The notes under the pieces are model-generated. The model was not told where the DNA came from. It saw nothing but the letters and a program-made list of their open reading frames with translations, and did no database searches. The position numbers were made by a program, and so were the translations under genes. A stretch of DNA of 64,000 nucleotides from Vitis vinifera (Eukaryota > Streptophyta > Magnoliopsida > Vitales > Vitaceae): positions 17,642,001 through 17,706,000 of the forward strand of contig NC_081819.1 of assembly GCF_030704535.1 (NCBI RefSeq), read 5' to 3'. Numbering within the stretch: position 1 is the first letter of the stretch; each line of letters opens with the position of its first letter. This document shows positions 1 through 12,773 of the stretch, in pieces.

Positions 1-2651
1 TAACCTTTGTCGATGATTGTACATGAATGACTTGGCTTTATGTGTTGAAGAATAAACATGAAGTGTTTGAAATATTTCGATCATTTCATAATATGATTCG
101 AACACAATTTTCTGCTAAACTTCAAATTCTTCGATCTGATAATGGCGAGGAATATGATAATGCATAATTTCACAGATACTTTCAAGAACATGGTTTGCAT
201 CATGAGGCATCTTGTTCTCAAACACCACAACAGAACAGTGTTGTAGAGTACAAGAATAGACACATCTTGGAAATCACTCAAGCTCTCTTGACTGCTACTT
301 ATGTCCCTAAACGATTTTGGCCAGATGTAGTAATGATTGTTGTATACTTAATGAACCGACTGCCATCACGAGTTTTGCACTACAAAACCCCTCTTCAAGT
401 TTTCGCACAACATGTGACGTTAGCATCAGTTATAATGCTTCCTCCAAGAAAGTTTGGTTGTGTTACATATGTTCATATACACAAGAATCAATGGACAAAG
501 CTTGATCCATGTGTTGTTCGTTGTGTTTTTCTTGGCTATGCAGCTCACAAGAAAGGATATCGATGTTACGATCCAGTTACAAGGCGACTCTATACCACCA
601 TGGATGTCACCTTTATTGAATCAGAGAATTTCTTCACTTCTCAATCTTCTCGCTCCTCTCTTTAGGGGGAGATGATGAGTGAAGAGCAGAATTGGGAAAA
701 TTGGCCAAGCTTCGAAGAAACTTCAAATGATATAGGGGAGGTTTAGTCAAGAGAACCAATGGCAATACTGATAGATCAAAGAGGAGAAGTTGAAAATGTT
801 GAGCATGTCGAAGCAGAGATCGAACAACAACCAACAAGAGTAAATCAAAATGGAGAAGTTACGGAAATTGAAAGTGAACAACCCTTCCATGACCTGACAG
901 TACCACAATCAGACCAATTTCCTGAGAATATTCCTGAGGTACAAGTTCTAAACTCTCTTCACAATATTTATGCTGGCTATAAATTACCTTTCAGGCATAA
1001 CCACGAGCAACCACCAAACTGCTATTCACCCGATCATGGAACGAGCAAGTCAAAGTACCCAATTGCCAACCATATCTCAACTCAAAAATTGTCTGAACCT
1101 TTCAAGGCATTGGTTCATAAATTATCTGCATATGGTGTTCCTAATACAGTGAATGAAGCCATGAATAATCCCAAATGGATCCAAGTGATAGAGGAAGAGA
1201 TGAAAGCATAACAGAAAAATGATACTTGGGCGCTTGTGCCATTGCCTGAAGGAAGAAAATTGTGGGATGTCGATGGGTGTTCTCTATCAACACAAAGCAG
1301 ATGGATCAGTTGAAAGATATAGAGCAAGGCTTGTTGCGAAGGGATATACTCAGACATATGGGGTAGATTATCAAGAAAATTTCTCACCTGTAGCAAAATT
1401 AAATACTGTGAGAGTACTAATCTCTTTTGCTGCAAACTTGGACTGGCCGTTGCACCAATTTGACGTAAAAAAATGCCTTTCTCCATAGGGATCTTGAAGA
1501 GGAGGTGTACATGGACATTCCACCAGATTTTGTTTCTTCAACACAAGGGAAGGTAGTTTGCAAGTTACAAAAGGCGTTATACAGATTGAAACAATCTCCT
1601 AGACCATGGTTTGGATGATTTATGAGAAAGCACGGTTTCAAGCAAAGTAATTCATATTATACTCTCTTCTTGACGCACCAACGGGGGAAGGTAATAGCTC
1701 TAATAATCTATGTTGATGATATGATAATTACAGGAAATGACGAGGAAGAAATCTCTAAATTACAAGAGCATTTAGCAACTAAATTTGAGATGAAAAATCT
1801 TGGAGGGTTGAAGTAGCATGATCAAAACGAGGCATATTTCTATCCCAAATGAAATACGTGCTTGACTTGTTGTCTGAAACAAGAATGCTTGATTATAGAC
1901 TTGCTGATACACCAATTGTTCAAAACCATGGCTTGGGAGAATTTCCTAACTAGACTCCTACCAATAAAGAAAGGTATCAACGCCTTGTGGGAAAGCTGAT
2001 ATACTTATCTCACACACGGCTTGATATTGCCTATGCGGTGAGCTTGGTGAGTCAATTCATGCATTGTCCTAGCGAAGATCATATGAGTGCAATGGTTCGT
2101 ATTTTACGGTACTTGAAGTCTTCTCCAAGAAAAGGACTGATGTTCACGAAAAACCAACATCTGCACATTGACGGTTATACAAACGCAGACTGGGCAAGGA
2201 ACATTACTGACAGAAAATCTACATTGGGCTACTTTACATTTGTGGGAGGCAATCTAGTCACTTGGAGGAGTAAAAAACATAAGGTAGTTGCTTTATCTAG
2301 TGCAAGCTGAGTTTAGAGGCATGGCTAAAGGATTGTGTGAGCTACTTTGGTTAAAAAGATTATTAGAGGAAATTGAGTGTTCATCTCAGGATACAATGAA
2401 CCTGTTTTGTGATAATAAGGCAGCTATAGCAATCGCCCACAACCCAGTTCAACATGACCGCACCAAACATGTTGAAGTGGATCGGCATTTCATCAAGCAA
2501 AAGCTCGAAGACAAGGTCATTCGGTTTCCTTTTATGAAGTCAGAAGATCAACTAGCAGATATTCTTACAAAGGTTGTCTCTAGCAAAATATTTCACAACT
2601 CACTTGATAAATTAGGCATTGATGATATCTATGCACCAACTTGAGGGGGAG
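1..2651 (+). mobile_element. Decayed Ty1/copia retrotransposon, 3' half of pol
   Basis: Remnant of a copia-type LTR retrotransposon whose 5' end lies outside the window. In order it holds the integrase C-terminal half (about 195-665), a linker and start of reverse transcriptase (759-1211), reverse transcriptase (1219-1816, with the YVDD active-site motif near 1708-1720), the connection region (1987-2287) and RNase H (2288-2644, with DNKAAI and ADILTK motifs). The reading frame is broken repeatedly: a stop after the EEEMKA segment near 1209, a frameshift in the FDVKN motif near 1470-1490, a stop near 1617, a stop near 1816 and a frame change near 2290-2310. It cannot make an active polyprotein. 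A polypurine tract (GAGGGGGAG, about 2643-2651) sits directly before the 3' LTR. Superfamily assignment is firm; I did not assign a family name. Confidence 0.93.
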
Positions 2652-2869
2652 TATTGACGTGAATTGTTGAAGGAGCAATTATAGAAATAAAAATATTCTA
2701 GTTACCAAGTTAATTTTATTTGATTGTAAATCATCCAAGATTGTAGCCTAGATTAGTGTGATTAGTTTCTTCCAAATTAACCTCATGTACAAGTTATATA
2801 TAGTCCTCCTCTATTGTATCTTTTACATATAGAAGAATACCGTTTTTCTTCTCCTCGACAACAATTTCA
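2652..2869 (+). repeat. 3' LTR of the copia element (about 218 bp)
   Basis: The LTR begins right after the polypurine tract (TATTGACG, probably a mutated TGTTGACG start) and is taken to end at the CA in ACAATTTCA, position 2869. It contains a TATA-like stretch near 2794-2800. Its end is inferred from the usual TG...CA boundary, because the 5' LTR and target duplication are not in the window. Confidence 0.65.
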
Positions 2870-4092
2870 TGCATATTAGTCAATTATGTTTAAACCTCTC
2901 AAGGCAATGTTGTATCAAGTTACGCCGACTACTCATTTTTTAGCACAACCGAGGCATACCATACTCCTTCATTTATTCTTATTATTTCCATTATCTGAAA
3001 TTCTACACACTTACAATTCACAAAGCACCTTAAGAAACTATTGAAACCATTAAATTTAACCATTTGGATTTATTTTGACTACGCTCCGTTTCCAAAAAAA
3101 AAAATTATAAGAAAAAAAAAATAAAAACACAAATGATAGAATAAAAAATGAAACAACAAAAGAAAATAAATTTAACCTCAATAGATTATTTTTATATATT
3201 ATTTTAAACCCATTTAATTTATTTTAATTATTTTATATAAAAATTAAATAATTAAAAATACATAATTTTTTAACTAATTTAATTATATATGATTTTTTTT
3301 TCATATTTTTTTATAATAAAATTAAGCATTAAAAAAATCATTTTCTTTATAATTATTTTTTTCTTTTTTCAATATTTTCTTACAACTAATGACAACATTA
3401 GAAAATATATATTAGAAAAATCTTTCAAACCCATTCAAAAGCAAAAAATGAAAATTATTTTAATTTTACTTGACTCTTTTTAAAACAATAATAATAATAA
3501 AATAATTTGGTGTCATGAATCTCTGCAATATTACTTTTGAGTCAAGGATAAAGGTCTCCATAATTGAATCTGCATCATCTTCAATGCCTTGTGTTGAATG
3601 ATCTTCAGAAAAAAGCCATAGACCCAAATCAAAATCTAGAAAAAGAACACCAAGCTGGTAACCTACATCACAAATGTAACACCAAATTTGAAAAGTAGAG
3701 TCATCATTCATCAATTTTAGTGGTCATGATTGCTTCCTTTGTCTGTTTCACAAACGTGGATATATACTGTATCAAATATGGAAAGTGGATTATTGTGAAT
3801 CCGTGATCAGTCAAATCTGATGAAAAAGCACAAGTCAACAAATTGAAGAGTTGTGATCACGTTTCCATGGTTTTCGCCCTTTTCCTTAGGTTAGCCGTCT
3901 GCCGTGTTCGGATTGATAAGGGGCCCAAAGCCTAAAGTGGCTGTACTTTTTTGATTTATCAGTTAGGCCTTGAAATTGGCCTTGTGCTTCAAGAAGATGA
4001 TGACTGCCTGATTGGTTTGGTAATCTATATTTATCTGCAATTTCGATTTGTGCCGTGTTTACAAATTTATATAATTTTTAATTTTTTTTAGA
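2870..4092. other. AT-rich intergenic DNA
   Basis: No gene recognised. The stretch 3080-3480 is almost pure A/T with homopolymer runs. The part 3480-4020 is of more normal composition but has no open frame with family resemblance. Confidence 0.7.
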
Positions 4093-4349
4093 TGTTTCAA
4101 ATATTTAAAAAAATATATTTATTAAGCTTTGTTCGGGTGTTATATATATATTAAATATTTAAGTGTTTGATAAAATTTAATATTTATTACTTAACAATTT
4201 AAATTGATTTTAAGTTAAATTTTACTTAAATTATTAACTTAATTTTACTTTCAAGTATTAAGGGTATCTAATAAAATTAACTTCAAGTTTATTTTAAGTT
4301 ATTAAATTGACATATTTATCCTCATTAATTATAATTAATATTTATATTC

Positions 4350-4352
<3 letters not shown>
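4093..4352. repeat. Dispersed repeat copy 1, flanking the large inverted repeat
   Basis: This AT-rich segment (key words GTGTTTGATAAAATTTAATA and TTAAGTTATTAAATTGACATA) recurs in direct orientation at about 5370-5600. It is related to the Tourist-like MITEs at 30.2 and 47.7 kb. It stops where the AT microsatellite of the inverted-repeat arm begins. Confidence 0.75.
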
Positions 4353-4383
<31 letters not shown>

Positions 4384-5352
4384 TTAAAATTTGGTATTAA
4401 CCTTCCCCTACCCAAAAAACAATTAAAGAAAATCAAGGGTTTGTTTAATAATTGATTTCAAAAAAAATTTCGGAACAAAAAATATGGAAACAAAAAATCA
4501 AGAGTTTTTTCAGATGATATTTTTTATTGTTTTATGAAGACTATTTTAAAAAATAATTATATAAATACGGATAATGATAAAAAAAAATAAAGCATTACAT
4601 ATAAAATTTGTTTTTAAAAAATATTTAAAAATATAAAAAAAATAGGTTAAAAACATTTTAGGTTTAAAAAAGATATTAATATTATTCTACAAAATATCAT
4701 AAAATAGTTTTAAAAAATCGTTCTAAAAAATTAGGGTCTGGTCATGTTTTCTAAAATTTGTTTTAAAAACAAGTTTTAAAAAATATGATCAAACAGATCT
4801 ATATTTTCCTTTTATTTTTAAAAACTAGTGAAAATAACTTCTATTTATTCGTTAAATTTTTTTCTTTATTCACTTTATTTTTAAATTTTATTTCTGAAAA
4901 CCCAACAAACAAACAAAAAATTTTAAATCATACGGCCTATCAAACTCTTCTTTTTCTAAAACCATTTTGGAAAACAATTACAAATTGGGCCAAATTTATA
5001 TGTTATTATATTTTTTTATTTTTCTAATTAAGATATTTTATATATTAGGTGGACCATAGGAAATATTTTCTTGTACTCCTTAAATTCAAATTTGTGCATA
5101 TCATCATAATCAATAACTCACCAACTTAAGACTTTTTCCACTAAGTGATAACATTTGTGTTACAATCCCACCTACTTAACTATTTCCCACGAAACTTACA
5201 TAAATTTAATTTACACAAAATTATAATCATAAAAACTCCATCCACTTGACTTGTTGATGAATTTAAAGAACAAAAGGTTAGAATTTCGCTCTCAAAACCA
5301 GTAGACATACAATGATTAGAGCATCATAATAATAAGTCCTCTCTCAACTTCA
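4353..5352 (+). repeat. Left arm of a large inverted repeat (about 1 kb)
   Basis: Read backwards and complemented, this segment matches 6376-7399 over its whole length. The outer ends are AT dinucleotide arrays followed by TTTGGTATTAAC. Further in, both arms share AATCAAGGGTTTG, the GGTGGACCATAGGAAATATT block, and AGAGCATCATAATAATAAG / its inverse. Divergence is visible but modest. No coding capacity was found. It could be a foldback element or an inverted duplication. Confidence 0.9.
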
Positions 5353-6375
5353 AGACCTAATCCATCTTTAATAAGTTTTGTTTTGGTGTTATATATATAT
5401 ATATTAAATATTTAAGTATTTGATAAAATTTAATGTTTATTACTTAATAATTTAAATTAATTTAAATTTAAATTTTATTTAAATTGTTAACTTAATTTTT
5501 ATTATTTAATAAAATTAACTTCAAATTTATTTTAAGTTATTGAAATGACATATTTATCTTCATTAATTATAATTAATATTTATTTTTATTAATCTTAAAC
5601 AATAAATTTGTTTTATTAAATATTCATATTTAAAGTATTCGTAGATATAAAAAAATAACCTTAACATATTTCCTAAAAAAAAAATCATGGATATAGAGTT
5701 ATTGTGATTACTAAAAAATTTAAAAAGTAAATACAAACAAAATATAGAGTGTACTGCGATAGAGTGATTTGATGATAAATTAACCATATGTAATATATAT
5801 ATTTAGTAAATAAAGTATACTGATATATAAATTTATTAATAATAACAACAAAATAACATTTAATTTGAGATGTATGTATGTAAATTTTATAAAATGTAAC
5901 TATCTATTGTCACTTAGCATATGTTTGAGAATATCGTATATTTTAACTTCGGAGAATCTTCACTAATTGTAAAAATACACTAACCCGATCCTAACGATAT
6001 AGGACATCCCCATTAAAAGAAACATTTGTTGCCATCTAAGTGGATTGAGGTAAATGAGTATCCTTTTAATATGCTAACAGAAGAATTTAATAATACTTAC
6101 AAACTAAGATCAAGTCGAAAAGTGGGTAAATAAATCTTAATTATTGAAGGATGATATGACATACCACCGATAGGGTTATTTATAGTATTAAAAACCCATT
6201 ATTATAAGCTAATTTTATTTATATTCTAGTGACGGGCCAGCATGAAATAATATTTTACATTCAAATATTCTTAGGGTTAAAATTTATTCCACAAAATGCC
6301 ACTTCATGGATGTTGACAGCTTACTATTTATAAGATTTATTTAATAAATAAATTATAATTTAATTTTAATTATGC
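5353..6375. other. Spacer between the inverted-repeat arms
   Basis: About 1 kb of AT-rich DNA. It opens with the second copy of the 4.1-kb repeat (about 5370-5600). The rest (5600-6375) has no recognised gene or transposase fragment. Confidence 0.75.
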
Positions 6376-7340
6376 AAGTTGAGAGAGGACTTATTATTAT
6401 GGATGCTCTAATCATTGTATATCTACTGGTTTTGAGAGCGAAATTCTAATCTTTTGTTCTTTAAATTCATCAACAAGTCAAGTGGATGGAGTTTTTATGA
6501 TTATAATTTTGTGTAAATTAAATTTATGTAAGCTTCGTGGAAATAGTTAAGTAGGTGGGATTGTAACACAAATGTTATCACTTGGTGGAAAAAGTCTTTT
6601 GGTGAGTTATTGATTATGATGATATGCACAAATTTGAATTTAAGGAGTACAAGAAAATATTTCCTATGGTCCACCTAATATATAAAATATCTTAATTGGA
6701 AAAATAAAAAATATATAATAACATACAAATTTGGTCTAATTTGTAATTGTTTTGGAAAATGGTTTTAGAAAAAGAAGAGTATGATAGGCTAATGATTTAA
6801 AAAAAATTGTTTGTTTGTTGGGTTTTTAGAAATAATTTTTAAAAATAAAGTGGAATAAAGAAAAAAATTTAACGAATAAGTAGAAGTTATTTTCACTAGT
6901 TTTTAAAAATAAAAGGAAAATATGAATCTGTTTGATCATATTTTTTAAAACTTGTTTTTAAAACAAATTTTAGAAAACATGACCAAACCCTAATTTTTTA
7001 GAACGGTGTTTTAAAATTATTTTATGATATTTTGTAGAATAATATTAATATCTTTTTCAAACCTAAAATGTTTTTAACCTATTTTTTATATTTTTAAATA
7101 TTTTTAAAAAATAAATTTTATATATAATCCTTTATTTTTTATTTTATTTTTATCATTATCCGTGTTTATATAATTATTTTTTAAAGCAATCTTCACAAGA
7201 CAGAAAAAATATCACCCAAAAAATACTCTTGATTTTTTGTTTTCATATTATTTTTCCAAAAAGCTTTTTGAAATTAATTATCAAACAAACCCTTGATTTT
7301 ATTTTAGTTTGTTGGTAGGGGAGAGTTAATACCAAATTAT

Positions 7341-7399
<59 letters not shown>
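6376..7399 (-). repeat. Right arm of the large inverted repeat
   Basis: Inverted counterpart of 4353-5352, ending in a long AT microsatellite (about 7349-7399) that mirrors the AT array at 4353-4380. The arms could pair into a roughly 1 kb stem if transcribed. Confidence 0.9.
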
Positions 7400-7402
<3 letters not shown>

Positions 7403-10176
7403 TTTGACAATTATTATGCTATAAAAAATTATTTTTAAAAGAAAATATCTCTCTTTTTTTTTTTGAAAAATCACACTAATTAACCTCTATTAACTTTTAT
7501 TTTTTATTTTCTTATGTAATTAATAAACATTTGGAATTGATTATGTAAAGGAATTTCAATCGTATTATACACTTTATTTTATTATTTTTTATTTCAAACT
7601 TATTTTTTAAAACAGAAAATCAATAAAATTAATTAATTAATTAATTAATTAGGGACAATAATATTCCAATTAGAGGCTAACGAAGTCCTTATTAATTATT
7701 ATTAAAATATATTATAGAATTATAGTACCCACAAACATGAAGTACATCCTCAATTTAAAATAATAATAATAATAATAAACAAAACTTGGGACACAAGAAA
7801 ATATGCACACAGATTTTTCATTCCTTTAATAATTAATATTAATATTAAATGTCCTTGTCGTTGTCTTTGTCTTTGTCTTTGTCTTCGTCTTCGTTTAGTT
7901 ACCTAACCAAGGCCATATTTTATTCAAATTCCACTTTCATGCTGTTTTTATTTTATTTTATTTATTTTTCTCACCCCACGCTTCTTATTATTACAATTGG
8001 CGTGGAATTGGACTTAATGCATCCTAGCGTTGACCTTAATTTTGTTGAACATTTTTTGAGCTTCGGACCAGGCTTTTTGAACATTGCTTCATGAATTGGT
8101 CACATATGGACTGATTCAGATAAGTAGCATGAGTGAAAATTAAGAAAAATTCTAGAAAATTAAGACCAATTGATTTTGTGAGTGGAGAAGAACTTCCAAA
8201 TTTATATAAAAAAAATTAGACATTTAAAGAAATTTAAAAATTTTAGGGAATTATTTATTACCCATTTTCCTTAAGATTTGAATCAAATACGTAATCTAAT
8301 TAGTTATGATATACTAGAAAGTGTGGTCCCCAGTACTAATTGTTGTGAAACGGTCAACACCCCAAAGGTTTGGATTCCCATAGAGAGTCCTAAGGGCATG
8401 GTTATGAAGGATTCTTGGGTTGTCCAAAAAAAAAATTTAGATAAATTCATTTCATCATTCTTGGGTTGTCAAAAAAAAAATTTAGATAAATTCATTTCAT
8501 CATCTAAATTTAAAATTTTATTAAATATTTCATTTCAAATTGATGGTATTTTATATATTCATCCTAACTTCAAGGGAGTGATTTTGATTGAAGTATTTCA
8601 TTGGTATCACTTTTATTAATAGTGTTTCAATTAAAATATTTTTAAAACGAATTTACAATACATTTCTTTTTAAATAAGGCATTTAAAAAAAATCTATAAT
8701 ATACTTTCTATAATTTTTTAAAAAAAATTAAAGACTTTTATATAAAAGTAAAATATTCGGTACAAAAGTACATATTTTTAAAAATTATTGTATTTTATAT
8801 AAATATTGTTATAATTTTTTATTTTAAACACGAATGATAAGAAGTGTTTTTAATATTTTTAATATGAATAAAGAAAATTTTCAATTATTACAAAAATTAA
8901 AAATACTTTCTAAAATCACTATCAGACGCACTATTATTCAAATAAACACTTAATTTTTAGATATAAATTAAAATTTGATAATATTTTTTATAATATATTG
9001 TATAATATTAAATTTTTATTAGAAAATGCTTCCAACTATTTGAAAACACTTTATACCCTTTCAAAAACACTTTAAAACGGATTCAAATTTTAAAATTACT
9101 TTATATATGTGTATATTATTTATATCCATCGTAAAAATTCATAAGTTTGTTTTTGATCGAAATAATAAAAACCAAGAAATGGTCAAACCCCTGGAAATTT
9201 TCGGATTGGATAACTTTGTTTAGTTGCTAATTAATAATAAAAACAATCATATATCATACCAACCTTATCCCCAAATTTGCTCATTTGTTAGTCAACTCCC
9301 AAATAGTTTTCGACCTCCAAATTAAATATCATTAGGTTATGAAACAACCGATGCCTTCTATATATCTGTTGGCCTACCCCAATTCTTCCCCTTGTCCCAA
9401 GGCAAGAAGAAGAATAATTTCATAAACTAAATTATATTAATTTAAATATTTAAAAAAAAAAGAAAAAAGATGGCGTGTGATAATAATCATCCATTGGTTC
9501 AATAATTCTACAACGAAGGCTCCAATAATGCGATGCCGGCTTTCAACTAAACAACTTTTGCTTAGTCAATTATCCATGCCAACAGCCAAATATCCTTTTC
9601 AAATTTAGATTTGAATTGGATTTGAACGTTAATTCTCGAATGTGTTCTCATGGTATGGTTGGTGTATTTATGAGAAAAATAAATAAATAAATTGTGGAAT
9701 ATTAATTAAAAAATATGCGAAATTTAGCTAAAATAATAAAGATGCCCAGGCTGTATAGCAGGGGTTTTAAATGAGAACTGTCGCCGGCTAATATTCACAT
9801 TGGGACGTGGTCAAGTAGTCCATTTGTTCATGTCCAGCACATAGATAGAGGGTGGTCCATGATGATTTTTTTTTTTTTTTACACATATTGCATGGATATA
9901 ACTGTAGGATTGATGAATTACCCGTTCCATGCAGAACCTGCCTTAGTCTCCTCCTTCTCAAGTCAATTTGTGTATACGTATGTGTAAGAAAAAGTCAATT
10001 ATATGCTGCATATTTTCCAGGAAAATTAACCATTGTTCCCAGAAAATATTGAACAATCAAACTTGGATATTACTTAGTGGAGGATAGTATTATTTTATTT
10101 ACTTATTTGTCAAATGATTGAACAAACCTTGAGAACTATTTGAATGGGTTTGTGGACATCCTCGACACTGCCTCTC
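7400..10176. other. Intergenic DNA with simple repeats and MITE debris
   Basis: No gene recognised. Contents include a TTAA tetranucleotide array (7628-7651), a GTCTTT/GTCTTC hexamer array (about 7851-7895) that causes a spurious Leu-Ser open frame, a 46-bp tandem duplication (8412-8502), and AT-rich MITE-like debris (about 8580-9080). The upstream region of the PME gene starts at roughly 9.5 kb. Confidence 0.7.
8412..8502 (+). repeat. 46-bp tandem duplication
   Basis: Two adjacent near-identical copies, 8412-8457 and 8458-8502, each beginning TTCTTGGGTTGTC and followed by an A run and TTTAGATAAATTC. They lie in an open frame (8278-8619) that has no family resemblance. Confidence 0.85.
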
Positions 10177-10184
10177 TATATAAA
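10177..10184 (+). promoter_or_regulatory. TATA box of the pectin methylesterase gene
   Basis: Perfect TATATAAA, 74 bp before the chosen ATG at 10258. That spacing fits a leader of about 45 nt. It also shows that the in-frame upstream ATG at 10144 is not the real start, because it lies before the TATA box. Confidence 0.8.
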
Positions 10185-10226
10185 GCACCCCATTTGTGAC
10201 TATCAACTCCACACACACCTCTTCGA

Positions 10227-10250
10227 AAACCCTAACCAGATAAACCCTAA
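10227..10250 (+). promoter_or_regulatory. Two telo-boxes in the PME 5' leader
   Basis: AAACCCTAA occurs perfectly at 10227-10235 and again at 10242-10250, between the TATA box and the start codon. Telo-boxes of this sequence are known plant promoter elements bound by TRB-type proteins. A role here is inference. Confidence 0.6.
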
Positions 10251-10257
10251 TCAAGCC

Positions 10258-12773
10258 ATGGTTGTAGAGTTTCTACTTGTGTCTCTCCTCCTTTCTCCGA
10301 TTGTAGTCTCCGGCTACAAGTCGGAAGACGTGAAATCATGGTGTAGCCAAACACCCTACCCTCAACCTTGTGAGTATTTTCTGAGCCATAAACCTGACCA
10401 TTCTCCTATCAAACAGAAGTCCGATTTTCTCAAAATATCGATGCAGCTGGCATTGGAACGTGCCCTTAGAGCCGAAAGTAACACCTATTCGCTAGGCTCA
10501 AAGTGCCGAAACGAGCTCGAAAAGACTGCATGGAGTGACTGTCTTAAGCTCTATGAGTACACCATTCTTAGGCTTAACAAAACTGTTGATCCCAACACAA
10601 AGTGCAGCCAAGTTGACTCTCAAACATGGCTCAGCACTGCCCTAACAAACCTCGAAACCTGTCGAGCCGGGTTCGTCGAGCTCGGTGTCTCGGACTATCT
10701 CTTGCCCTTGATGTCCAACAACGTTTCCAAGCTCATCAGCAACACTCTATCACTCAACAAGGTCCCATACACTGAGCCTAGCTACAAAGAGGGGTTCCCA
10801 ACTTGGGTCAAGCCTGGTGACCGGAAGCTTCTGCAGTCATCTTCTCCGGCTTCACAGGCAAATATCGTGGTGGCAAAGGATGGTTCCGGTGATTACACAA
10901 CAATAACAGCAGCAGTATCGGCCGCGTCGAAGCGATCGGGGACTGGAAGGTACGTGATATATGTGAAGGCAGGGACATACAATGAGAATATTGAGATTGG
11001 AGCTAAATTGAAGAATATCATGCTGTTGGGTGACGGTATCGGAAAGACCATCATCACCGGAAGCAAGAGCGTCGGAGGAGGCTCCACCACCTTCAATTCA
11101 GCCACCGTTGGTAAACATCCGAGCTCCTATATCAATCTTTTAGAAATCATATATTCATTTCAAAGAATTATATACTGAGTCTCCAAGAAAATAAATGAGA
11201 ATAGCGATTTGAAGAATCTACTAAAAGTCTAAAAGTATACTTTATGGAACTGGTATAGAAAAACTAGACGAAGAAAATTAAAAAAGTACATATATATATA
11301 TATATATATATATGATGAATGAAGTGTTCACATTCAAGGAGACAGTAGTTTGCAAGGCCAACTCGCTAGTGAGTGACCCAGCTGAGTTGTCAACTCAAAA
11401 CTAAGTCTAAGACACGGTTGGAAATTCTAGGTAGGTCTTTGTAAGCTGTCTAGAAATTCGAACACTGAGCTTCTATTGTTGACAAAAAGGCTTCAGTTGT
11501 ATGTTAAAAAAAATTAATTAATAGCAGAATGTCAAGAGGGTAATAATATTTTCATTGATAAAGTAAATGTTATTAATTTAATAAATACAAAAGACTATAG
11601 AATATGTCAAATATTTTCTAATGGCAGCCAATGGGGGTCGAGTTGAATTTGAGTCGAGTCGGTGAGTTTCATGCTGAGATTCTCTAGTAAAAAAGTGCTT
11701 TACGTCACACACAGAAACGTCCAGATAAATAAGGTCAACCAGCTAAGGGACGATGCATCACATGGCTTACCGTTTATGGGACCATAGTTTAGCTACCTAG
11801 CTTGATGGTCCTGGACCCCAAAACCCTATTGGATAAGTCCAAAATCTGTACAATTTTTATACGTAGACCCCGGTCCACCAACAGAACAAGTCATACAAAT
11901 TGATGTGTCTGATTTGATTAATTAAATTAGACAACAGAGATTGCTTGTGCCGATCAAACATTGTCCTAACTACCATTAATTTTTTCAATTTCTTGAATTC
12001 CTTATATAGCATGGAGTGAAACTGACAAATTCATCCCCTAAACTTTAAACCTTTGACCCTAAACCGCTTGTTTTGAACTTTCAGCTGCGGTTGGAGATGG
12101 ATTCATCGGTCGAGGGCTGACGATCCGCAACACTGCCGGAGCAGCAAACCACCAGGCAGTGGCTCTCCGGTCGGGGTCCGATCTCTCGGTGTTCTACCAG
12201 TGCAGCTTTGAAGGGTACCAAGACACTCTCTACGTCCACTCCGAGAGACAATTCTACAGAGAATGTGACATCTACGGAACAGTAGATTTCATTTTTGGCA
12301 ATGCTGCAGTCGTGCTACAAAACTGTAACATTTATCCCCGCAACCCTCCCAACAAGACTAACACAATCACTGCCCAAGGAAGGACCGATCCCAACCAAAA
12401 TACCGGAATTTCCATCCACAATTGTAAGGTTACTGCTGCCTCAGACCTTAAATCGGTCCAAAGCTCGGTGAAGACATACCTTGGACGTCCATGGAAGGAG
12501 TACTCACGGACCGTCTTCATGAAGACGTACCTCGATAGCCTAATCAACCCTGCAGGGTGGATGGAATGGAGTGGTAACTTTGCCCTAAAGACACTATACT
12601 ATGGTGAATACATGAACACCGGTCCTGGTTCATCGACATCGAATAGGGTAAATTGGGCTGGTTACCATGTTATAACGAGTTCATCGGAAGCGTCAAAGTT
12701 CACCGTCGGAAACTTCATCGCCGGCAACTCTTGGTTGCCGGCAACCAACGTGCCTTTCACCTCCGGCCTTTGA
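10258..12773 (+). CDS. PME: Pectin methylesterase with PMEI pro-domain (2 exons)
   Basis: Removes methyl esters from cell-wall homogalacturonan. Exons are 10258-11110 and 12085-12773 (513 aa), with a GT-AG intron of 974 bp. Residues 1-20 look like a signal peptide. The N-terminal PMEI-like pro-region carries Cys residues at the usual spots and ends at RKLL (189-192), the subtilase processing motif that frees the mature enzyme. The catalytic domain has GTYNENI, HQAVALR (Q308), GYQDTLY (Q330, D331), the nucleophile motif VDFIFG (D352) and LGRPW (R419, W421). All key catalytic residues are present, so the enzyme is probably active. The start was chosen because it follows the TATA box and begins the signal peptide. 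The intron holds an AT microsatellite (11289-11312). Position and length suggest the counterpart of Arabidopsis PME17 (At2g45220). Confidence 0.96.

Noticed and set aside
8060-8085. TCGGACCAGGCTT, a 13-nt match to the 5' end of miR166
   Set aside because: The rest of the miRNA does not match (TTTGAAC follows) and no matching star arm is visible upstream, so no hairpin is supported.
7849-8094. Leu-Ser-rich 81-aa open frame
   Set aside because: Its first part is a GTCTTT microsatellite; not a gene.
10144-10257. Upstream in-frame ATG extending the PME by 38 residues
   Set aside because: It lies before the TATA box, and the extension has no signal peptide character; the start at 10258 begins a good signal peptide.
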